Source: Eucommia ulmoides
Taxonomy: Eukaryota; Streptophyta; Magnoliopsida; Garryales; Eucommiaceae
Assembly: GCA_016647705.1 (NCBI GenBank)
Contig: CM028326.1
Location: forward strand, 25,435,901-25,499,900
Reading direction: 5' to 3'
Length of the DNA: 64,000 nt
Part shown: piece by piece, positions 47,676-58,400 of the stretch
How the letters are laid out: every line of letters starts with the position of its first letter
Position numbering within the stretch: position 1 is the stretch's first letter
Translations under genes and position numbers: made by a program
The notes under the pieces: generated by a model
What the model saw: only the letters and a program-made list of their open reading frames with translations
Databases searched by the model: none
What the model was told of the DNA's origin: nothing

Positions 47676-49414
47676 TAAGTACTGTATCTCTCTCTCTCTA
47701 TCGATTTATACGTGTCATATGGTGGATTGTTTGTACATTTGTTTGACATGCAGCCATGCAACCAATGAGAGCTCGACACCTCATCTTCGTATTTTTATAA
47801 ATTTGTGAAAATTGTTATTGGGTACTTTGCTTTCATTTTTGTTTTTAATGTATCCAAAATATCTCGATTAATCATTTTTTAAAAAATTTTAAGGATGCAC
47901 TTCTCTATATCGACTTGCTGCATTTAGAATTAAATTTAAAATTTATTCAAAACTTTTTTTGGGGGAGAATTTTACGATAAGTTGTGTTTGGACCAATTTA
48001 CTCATGAATCGACTAATCACTTTCTGAGGTGATCTTGAAGGAGTACTCATCCGTATCGATCTGGTGCATTCAAAATTTAATTCGTAAAATAATTTCTAAG
48101 AAAATCGAACCTTCTATAATTGACAATAAAATAGAACGTCTCCTTTTGACAACCGGACTAACACCTATAGACTATTCAGAACTTTCTTACTATGTTAGAA
48201 TATCTCTTTTTTGGGGGGATAAAGACACTTTGTCCCTTGACAAATGGCTCTGGTACTCAATTGTCTCCCATATTTGAAAGTCGATATATATTTATCCCTC
48301 TGACAGAGTGAAAAAAGCAAAAAAAATAATTAAATTTCAAATACATGAAAATATATTAAAATGGCAATTAGTCGAAACTTCCATTTGAAAGCCAAACATA
48401 CCAAATAAACTAATGTGTTTTTTGAATTACATTTCAATTATTTGTGAAGATTCGGTCAAATTTGTCATCGTAACAGTTATCAAGTTTTTCAATTTATCGA
48501 GTTCTTAAACCTGAAATAGCTATTTTTTGTACATTTTTTTTTATGATCTTATTATATTCAAATTCGTCTAAATAAATTTTTCAAAACAATATCAGGTTCA
48601 CTATTTTTTTTATTAATTTTTCTATTCGTCTTAAATCTAATATGATACTTCTGAATATTTTTTTTATTTATATTTGTGTTAAATTCAACATGATATTTCA
48701 ATAAAAATTTATAAATTTATTGTGTCATTATTGTAAAAAAAAATATGAAATATAATGATGTAAAAGGAAAATTACAAATAAAAAAAATTAAATGAACAAT
48801 TACGGATGTTGTTGAATTCAATTTGAACACATTAAAACATGAAGTATGCAAATTGTGTCAAGTTAATCAATCAGTCATATTTTATGATGGAATTCATCTA
48901 TACAGGTAATTTTATATTTGACGCATGACTGATTTTCATTATAAAAATAATAGAATTATTGATTTGGGCTGACTTGACACCATTTGGATAATTTATAGTT
49001 AATTGTGTTCAAATTAAAAACATAAAGATTAAAATGAGATTTCTCGAAGTGCAAAACACAAAATCCTCCTTTAAATATAATAATATAAAATAGTTATTTA
49101 AAAAATAAAAATTATGATTGTTGGTAATATTTTGTTGATGACTATTAAGTTAATTCGATTAACAATAAGAGATGTTTATATTTTTGTTAATCAGGATTCA
49201 AACTTTTTTGAATATCACTTTATAAATTAAATCTTAGATATATTATGTCAATGTGAATAAATTTGTTTTAAAATCGTTCGGAAACGAGAAAGTGATTAGT
49301 GGAAGTTGTCACAGACTCCCATTTTTGCTGTCACAGTCCACGCAGTTTAGCCATACGCCTAGATCCATCGAAGAGCAAAAGATCATCCATCAAGCTTCAA
49401 ATCAGAACTGCGAA
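47676..49414. promoter_or_regulatory. Divergent upstream region of the WD40 gene and CPI1
   Basis: The two start codons are about 1.74 kb apart and point away from each other. A TATAAAAATA word on the minus strand near 47791-47800 lies about 120-165 bases before the WD40 start, and a TATAAATTA word on plus near 49221-49230 lies about 190 bases before the CPI1 start; both are plausible TATA boxes. No coding sequence is seen between. Confidence 0.45.
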
Positions 49415-52400
49415 ATGGGCGGTGAGTGTGGTGTCATTAAAATTAGGGTTTGTGATTCATCTTCCCAGTCTATTTTCAGACTCCGAGGTTCTATTAATTA
49501 GTCGATACAATGGCATTTATCTGTGAACAGGAGAGGAAGCAAGCTGTTCTACTTCGGGCCTATGGTTAGCTTCGAATCCGAGCAAGAGATGGGGCGAACT
49601 GTTCTTCCTTCTTTACACTCCATTCTGGCTCACGCTCTGCCTCGGCATTGTCGTCCCGTACAAGCTTTACGAGGTACTGTGTGATTGCCCGTTTGAGCTC
49701 AGTTTGGCTGAAACTTAATTATTATATGATGAAAAATGGCAGTGCTATTGCAATCATGATGTTCTTTTTCTCTTAATCTGCCGAGTTATACGTCCATTGC
49801 TTTTTGCGGATCCGGTGGGGAATCATCAAATTGGGTAATCTAAACGTAGTTTGATTTCTTAAATAGGAACTTTGATTACCCAATTTTTCTCAAATATTTT
49901 TGCCCAATCATTTTTACCATTAACTAACTTTTGATGATCCAAGAGTATGTAGGTTTCCATACTCATGTCCTGAGCATGCATCTTTGCATATAGAAATTTG
50001 GTTACTGTAATGTTGAGTCATTATTTTGTTAGTTAGAACGGCTGTGGCTCGTCGTTTTTTGACGTTTTATTTTTTGTTTTATTATTTATGTATTTTAACT
50101 TATTGGTGAATTCTTGAAATCAGAAATAGTGAAGAACCAACTTTGTAGTTAAATCCTTGTAATCTGGGTTTCATAACATGGGAGAAATTTTAGGAAAAAG
50201 GTGAAAATATGGGCAATTCCGGGAGGATTGGGTGTTGGTGTAATTTCACATAGCTTGAACAGTCTCTGCATCTATGCTTGAACTCTTGCATTATGTTTCA
50301 GTCTTATCTATTTCACTTGTTCTGGACAGAGCTTCACAGAGTTGGAGTACTTGCTTTTGGGTCTTGTTTCTGCAGTTCCTTCTTTCCTGATACCAATGAT
50401 TTTTGTTGGAAAGGTAAGCTAAAACTCCATTTGTCCCCTTCTGGAGGCTTTCTTTATGAGGAAAAGAGTCCATGCTCTTGTTTTTTTAGATATATTGATT
50501 ATGATTATTTAGTTTGAATAAAGTTTCGATCTAATCACACTGCATGATTGCATGAGAGGGGAAGGCCAATATGTTTGCAGTTGCTATAAATACTTAGGGC
50601 CCGTTTGGTTGTCCTTCAATTTGCAAATTGTATTGTTTTTTAATTAGTCAATTTATGAGTTGTCATAGTTCAATGTTCGGTTCTAAGAGTTAAAAACATT
50701 TAAATTAGCTAGCTAACCATTTAAGTTTTAGTTCAAATTCATTTTTCTCGTGTAATTGGAGTAAAATATAGCTTAAAAAATTTAAATTAAAACAATTGTA
50801 TGTTTTTAATTGTTGAATCCCACATTGCTTGTGTTATCTGATCCTTAGCTATATATAAAGTCTAGGGCAATTCTTATCTTACAAGCCGTCTTTTGAGAGT
50901 GAGTTAGACCCATTGGGTTACTACATGGTATCAGAGTCAGAATTATTGTCTGATGTTGGGTGTATTGAATCCCACATCGATGTTGGGCCCCCCGATATCT
51001 GTTTGTAATAGTTTGTCAAAAGTCTACCCTACACATGATGGGGCATGTTGACCACATCGCTTGTGTTACTTGATCCTGAGTTATTGTCTAAAGCATAGGG
51101 CAATCTTTATCGTACAAGGTGTCTTTTGAGAGTGAATTAGGCCCATTGGATTTCTATATAAATCATGGGTAAATGGAGAAATATACAAATCTATTCATGA
51201 AAAATAAAATAATTCATAAAACAGGATAATTTACACAACCAGATAGGCCCTTGTTGACGAGTTGTTTGTCTGTCAAGGGCAAAACAAAAAAGATAACTTT
51301 TATAGCCTGTCTTTTCCTTAATCTGTTGTTATTTCTTGATAATTGACGTTGTGCCTATTTTTTTCCTCAGGCTGATCGGGACATTTGTTGGAAGGACCGG
51401 TACTGGGTAAAGGCAAGTGCTCTTGGAGAGTAGAATCTCGTTTTTTAGCTGTAAGCTAATTGGGCTACTCCAATTACAGTGATGTGAATGTCTCTTAGGC
51501 AGTGTTTGGTGGCATGGAATTGGAATTAGAAATGAATGCATGTAAATTTTTAGATGTATACATGTGTTCATTTCTAATTCCAATTCCCAGGCTTCAATAC
51601 CGTGAAACCAAATGCTACCTTAGTTTAGTTCGTGTTTTTTTTTCATCACGGTCTCTACATATGAATCTTATGGCGATGCAGAAAGATACATGGTAGTAGA
51701 TATTAGCAGTCGGCTGTTCTTGTTCGTACAATCTACTTTCGCTGTTTCTTACTCATAGCATTTCCCATTATGCAAAGCAATTTCCTTCGTAATTTTTTGT
51801 GTAACCATTGAAATTGACACCCTTTTCTGTTTCTAAGGATATACCTGTTTTGTTCGGATTTTTGTTTTTGTAAATGTTTTATTTTTGCAGGCTAGCGTGT
51901 GGATCATAATATTTAGCTATGTTGGAAATTACTTCTGGACCCATTATTTCTTCACAGTTTTGGGTGCTTCATATACCTTCCCATCATGGAAGATGAATAA
52001 CGTAAGCCTTTTTTACTTCTTTCACATTGATTGCCTAAGCAGTTCTTAGGCACTGTTTGATAATGTTTTTCACGTATTTTTTTACTTTAACTAGTACTTT
52101 TTGAGGGAAAAAAGAGTGGAAGTGCTATTTTTTAATGCAATTTTCTTTTTAATTTCTTTAACTTTCATATTTTAAAAAATTGATTGAGTAGGAGATCCCT
52201 ATCTAAACTAGATTGTGGGCCTGTTTCATTAGAAATTAAAACCAATACCGTTAGGCAAACATCAAACCCCAACACAAAATTGTTGGTTTTTTAGAAAATG
52301 GTTTTAAAATCAAATCGTTTAATTTTATGCAAAACCAAAACCAATACAGCGAAACCGTTAATGTTTTTAAATTTAGATAAAACTAAAATTAAAATTGAAA

Positions 52401-55400
52401 CCGCAAACCGTTATTTTTTATATATAAACAAAAATATAATTAAAATATTAGAAGAAATTATGAAAACCTTAAAATTAACCTAATTAATCCTATAACATAT
52501 ATATACTAGGTAACTAGGGGTCAAACTGTAAATAAATAAATAAAAAAGTGAGAGTAATATATATAATAAAATCTATCTAAAATAGGGGTTACGCAGTTCG
52601 GTTTCACGGTTATTATTCCAAAACCAAAACCAAAATCACTTTGGTTTTCAATTCCGAAACCAAAATCATTTAATCGGTTTCAAAGTTAAACCATTTGGTT
52701 CTGATGTGAGTAAAATCGGGCCTCCTCCACGTGTTAGCCCCTAAGGTCATATTCATGACATCGCCATCACCTCATATCAGCCCGGTGTATAGACAACCCG
52801 GGATGATATCTGCTTGGCAGCTCACGGGAGGTCGGAGCGCCCGAACCGACCTCCTCGCTTGGGCCCGACCTGGCCCGCTACCTTGGCAGGTCGGACGCCG
52901 GCCTCACCATCGACAGTAATGGGCCCAAGGCCCAGGCCCATAGCTCTAATCCGCCGTGCCACCCACGCGTCTGATTGCTTAACGGTAATCCGAGCTTAAG
53001 GTCTTAATCTTATTTACGCTAATCACACTTTCGCCTATAAATAGGAGTCTTCTCTAACACTTTTGACGGACGGAAAAACCATTTTAGAGAGAGACTCTGC
53101 CTCAGATCGGTCAGACAGGTCGAGGTAATAGTAACTCTCCGGCTTATATTTTTCCCGGATTCTTACTCTCACACCGGAGGGGATACGCCGGGAAAAACCC
53201 GACTGTCCTTTGTGTAGGTGACGACGAGGAGCTCGGCTCGGACAACGGCCAGGAGCTAGGAAGGAAACCAAGACCCGGGCTCGGTCTCAGGCCTGATCGG
53301 TCCTCCGACTTGGCTGCGGCACGTGAGGAAACAGGGTCAATACCCCTCTCATCCCTGATCCGAGAGTGTTCGGACCATACTGCTGGTTGGACCAAATTTC
53401 GACACCAACAGTTTGGCACCAGCAAGGTCAACCACAACAGCTCGTTCAGGCCGAGCTACCTAGGTCGCCTGGGGGGCAAAATATTAAACGTTCAACCGCA
53501 GCACATCCACTGATACATACCAAGTGATGAAAGACTGCTGGGGACTACCTAGTCGACCACCACAGCTCGAAAGAGCACGAGCTCTCCTGGTCGACTGAGG
53601 GGGCAAGGGCTGTAGGGATTGCTAGGCACATGAGTCGTGCTCCAGCTGGGCAAATCTTTACCACTTGTAAAAATTAAAATTTCTTTTATGAAAACGTCGG
53701 CAATCATCAAACAAAGCAGACGCAAGAGAAGGAAGAGCAAAAGGATATTATATTCAGATTAGTCAAATTTACAAAAGTGGAAGGGCTACTGCCCACGAAT
53801 TACAAGCCCGCTATGCGCTGGGTCGAACAAAAAGAAAGAAAAGAGATAAAGAAATAATTAAAACAAAGTTGGTTGTTCACGCTGGGCTGGTGGACTGCTC
53901 GGCGGCGGCCTCTTCTGCGGTCTCCTCCTCGCGGGTTCCAGAGGGTCGGCTCGGCTCGGTTTCCGGGATGGCCAATGTAGCGCCCGGTGCGACATCCTGC
54001 TTCGCCTGGGCTTTAGCAATGTCCTCACTGGTTAGCTCGAGGGTCAACTTGGTGTGGTCCACCTTCGGGAACTGTTGGCGCAAGGAGTTGATCGCTCTCT
54101 TGAAATCGAGCCCGATCACACTGACGGTGATGCGGTCCCGGAGCCCTATGAATTCTTCGCTTTGCTTGTACAAGGCGACCGCATTAGCCCGGGCCTCGTC
54201 ACGAGCTTTCTCAAGCTCGCCCGCTTGGTCCCTCTGAAGCTCCTTAAGCTTTGTCCGGGTCACGTGCTCGGCTCGCCTGGCCTCCGCGGCCTTCTTCTCG
54301 GTGGCCTCCTCCGCACGCGTTCGCTCGTTTTCCTTGCGGAGGTGGCTCATCTCGCCGGTCACCCGATCCACCTCTTTCTTGTAATCTTCCAGCAATTGGA
54401 TGTCCTTCTCCCTCGCTTGTACAAGCCCGTTGACCGTTTGGATGGCCTAGTGTAGGCGAGCACCGGCCTCCAGCGAGGCAAACATCGCCTGCGCGGTCAA
54501 CAACAATGTCGTTAAAAACTTAAAAGTTTAAGTACTAAAAACTGACCGGGGAGAATCACTTACCGAGAGCGTGTGCCAATTCATGTCGGCGCAAAGCTTG
54601 GCATCTGACTGTCGGCGAATCTCCTTCTGTCCGCCGGCGGCACCATTCGCATCGTGAACTGCGTCAGCACGCTAGCATTCTGCGTCGCCGGTTGGTCGGA
54701 ACGGAGCCCAGTCCAGATGATTAATTCCCCCGGTTCTTCTCCACCCCCATGTGATTGCCCTTTTTCTTGGGCCGAGGTGGCAGGACGACTTTTCTTATGT
54801 CGGCCAGACGGCGCGTCGAATGTCCCCACCTTTTTCTTCCCCTTGTCTTTTCTGACGAGGGCGGGGTCTTCCTCGGTAACCTCTTTCTGCTCGGCCATTG
54901 CAGCTACCGGGGTCTCGACTCTTCTCAGCATGGGGGCAGGCCTGACCTGACTGGCGGGCACCGTCTCCTCGGTCCTCGGTTTGGCTGGTGTGCTTTGGGC
55001 GGCCTGCCGAGAGTCCACGTCTCTCTTCGCCATATGGGCTATCGCAGCCAGATCCATCACTGAAGAACAAGCAAACATATAAATCCAATCAGCAGGAAGA
55101 AAAATAAATCAAGTTAAACAAAACAACCGGGACGAGCTCAGTGCGCTTACCGTTTTGCGACTCCGGGTTCAAGGTCGGCACCGGTAGGGATGGGTTGCTC
55201 CAAAAGTAGATGTCGTACAGACACAACGTGAGCAGAGGACCGACGTTTGTAAACGGGGTCCGAAGGATCACCTCCTTCTCCTGTAAGATCTCTGCACTGG
55301 GCTGGCGCTTCCTCGTCACTAAATGGAAAAAGAAGCTCGTTAGAACTAAAACCGGGGTGAGGGGAATGAGGTCCGAGCTGAAAAGGCTTACCCAGATCTC

Positions 55401-58400
55401 CCCGTTGCCTCTGGATTGGAAAATCAAACGACAGCTTCTCGTCGGACTCCTACCCGGTACATCCCAAGAAAAAGAACCCCGGCTTCCAGTCTTTAATGGA
55501 GTCTGGGTAGCCCTTGAGGAACTTCCGCCGGGCTGATAGGTAAAACCAGCCCTTCCCGTCGGATATAGCCTTCGCCAAGAACAGTGTGTGAAATAGGTTG
55601 AGGGACGGTGTAATTCCCTCGGCTAGACAAATGATATGGAATGACACGATCATGCGTATACTGTTGGGAGAGAGCTGTGACGGACACAAACCCAAATCCC
55701 AACAGACCTCCCTCACCCAGAGGTGGATGGGAAATCGCAGCCCAACCTGTAGTTGCTGGTCGTAAACCGGGATAAACCCCTCGGGTGGATCACATGCTCG
55801 GTCGTCTGGCCCAGCAGCCCGGACCACCATCGAGCTGGGGATCGCGTAATTATTATAGAGTTTGCGGACCGCTTTCTCCGACAGCTCGGATTCTAGCCCC
55901 CAGACCGGAGTGCCCCAAGGAACAGTACATGACGATCGACGGGAAGTCGTGCTCGCCTGGGGAGGGCGCTTAGACGTAGACAGCTTGGCAGCTGCAGAAC
56001 TGCCGGTAGAGCCCGCCTCGCATCCCATCCCCTGAGACCTACGGGGCAGACCGGCTGCAGGGAGTGCCCCGTTCCGGTCTCACCCTGAGACTCCTCGGAC
56101 GAAGATGTCCACTGAACGGCGAGCTCCTGCTCACCTTCTGACCCAAAGGCCGGAGGAACAATGAGATTTGACTCCGTCGCAAACGAGCTGAGCTCCATCT
56201 AGACGCCCGGGGAGTACGCGGCTATCACGTCTATTAAGGACGCGCTACTCCTCGACCAGTCGGCCTCAGAAGCAGAAGACATGAAGAAGAAGAAGATGAA
56301 AAGAGAAGAAAAGATGACAAGGACAGGAAGAGTACCGTGCTCAAGAGGTCGGTGCCAGCTTTCGCGACAATCTGATGAGGAAATTTGAAGAATGGGTCAC
56401 GTATTTATGGGGGTGCCGAGAAGTCGAAACGTCGCGTTGCATCGAACAGCTCGCAGAATTTCGATTCCCATGACTCAGCCACGTGTCGGGCATCTGGACG
56501 GACTAACAGTCTGGCTTCCTAGAGAAGCCAAGAGACGCGTTAGACACGTCGGTCTAGCTTCCAGGGTACGCCATTGGACATGCCTGGCTGGACTGCGTCA
56601 CCCCGGTTCCACCGACCGCTTTCTCCTTCAGCTCGGCTACTTGCTCCGTGGGGCCTGACCGCTAAACCCTCAGCGTCCCATGTTCCATTCCCACGCTAAG
56701 GCTTGGGGGGCAACTGATGTGGGTAAAATCGAGCCTCCTCCACGTGTTATCCCCTAAGGTCAGATTCGCGACATCGCCATCACCATCGCCTCATATCAGC
56801 TCGGTGTATAAACAGCCCGGGATGATATCTGCTCGGCAGCTTGCGGGAGGTCGAAGCGCCAGAACCGACCTCCTCGCTTGGGCCCGACCTGGCCCGCTAC
56901 CTCGACAGGTCGGACGCCGGCCTCACCATCGACAATAATGGGCTCAAGGCCTAGACCCATAGCTCTAATCTGCCGTGCCACCCACGCTTCTGACTACTTA
57001 CTGGTAATCCGAGATTAAGGTCTTAATCTTATTTACGCTAATCACACTTTCGCCTATAAATAGGAGTCTTCTCTAACACTTTTGACGGACGGAAAAACTA
57101 TTTTAGAGAGAGAGACTCTGCCTCAGATTGGTCAGACAGGTTGAGATAACAGTAATTCTTCGGCTTATATTTCTCCCCGGATTCTTACTCTCATACCGGA
57201 GGGGACACGCGGGGAAAAACCCGACTGTCCTTTGTGCAGGTGACGACGAGGAGCTCGGCCCAGACAATGGCCAAGAGCTAGGAAGGAAATCAAGACCCGG
57301 GCTCAGTCTCAGGCCTGATAGGTCCTCCGACCCGGCTGCGGCACGTGAGGAAATAGGGTCCATACCCCTCTCACCCCTGATCCGAGTCCGAGAGTGTTCA
57401 GACCATACTGCTGGTTAGACCAAATTCCGACACCAACAGGTTCGGTTTGGTTCGCTTACACGACGGTTTGGGGTGAATTTCCATCCCTAATCAAAACTTT
57501 TCCAACCCTATATGAAAATCGTTTATAAGAACAACAATTAAGATATTATCAAACACACTATTGCTTTTAAGTTTTAGGTTGCGTTTGGGTAAGGGATTTG
57601 AAAAGATTTGTGAAATGATGGGATTTTAAAATCTCATTTTCACAAATATCTTATTTGGATAACTATTTGAGCTGAAATAATTGATCGTGTAATTTACAAT
57701 TCACTTGTTTGGATAGGTAAAGTATTTGTAAACTGAATTTACAAGTACATTGAACAAATCAACTTCAAGAGACAAACTCCATCTATTTTTGAACAGTTCA
57801 AGATCATTATCATGCAACCTTCATGCGAAAATGCAACCATCATTGAATTAAAGCAATAAATATTAGATTTTTCGATTTCGCCAAACATCCTTTTCGATTC
57901 ATTGATCGAATTGCATTTTCCATATACCGTTATTAGACAAAAAATCATGGAATCATCAGAAATTAACCCTAATTTGAGAATAAGGGAAAGGATTTGACAT
58001 GGCTTCACACGAACGTTTGCGATCGAATGATTGCAAACGATTAACCCAAGAAACTGAATCAACGATTGCGAACAATGGCTTCACACGAAATTAACCCAAG
58101 AAACTGAATCAACGATTGCGAATGAACGACTTGTTAACCCTAATTGTTCCAAGAAACTGAATCTTGCAAACGAACGAGTGCGAACGATTAGGGTTTGTTC
58201 AATTGCGAATGAAAGATTACGAACCCTAATCGCAATTGAATCCTTACCCAGGAAGGATTGCGAACCCTTATCGAATGAATCAAACGAACTTGTCGTCGCG
58301 AGAAGGAGCAGCAACGAAGAAGATCGTTGCGAGAAGGATCGACAGTCGTCTCGAGAACTACTGCGTTAAAGGAGTTCGTCGCTGTCGGTGGTTGCGAAGG

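Larger units (their letters stand above)
52702..57438 (+). mobile_element. LTR retrotransposon in CPI1 intron 5 with antisense ORFs
   Basis: LTRs 52702-53410 and 56715-57438 begin TGATGTG and end CACCAACA. GGTTC flanks both sides (52697-52701 and 57439-57443). A TTTGGCACCAGC primer-site region follows the left LTR and a GGCTTGGGGGGCAAC purine tract precedes the right one, so it reads on plus, sense to CPI1. Each LTR has a TATAAATA box (near 53035 and 57055). The 3.3-kb interior has no recognised gag or pol; instead it carries GC-rich reading frames on the opposite strand, one with a PF04195-like domain. Extra antisense ORFs are known from the Tat lineage of plant gypsy elements. LTRs are similar but not identical, suggesting moderate age. 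Confidence 0.9.

Noticed and set aside
50926-50940. TGGTATCAGAG as a tRNA-like signal
   Set aside because: It is the primer-binding site of the TRIM, not a tRNA gene. No full tRNA or rRNA gene was recognised in the window.
53869-55063. Plus-strand ORFs inside the intronic LTR element
   Set aside because: GC-rich shadows of the minus-strand frames; no gag or pol signature.
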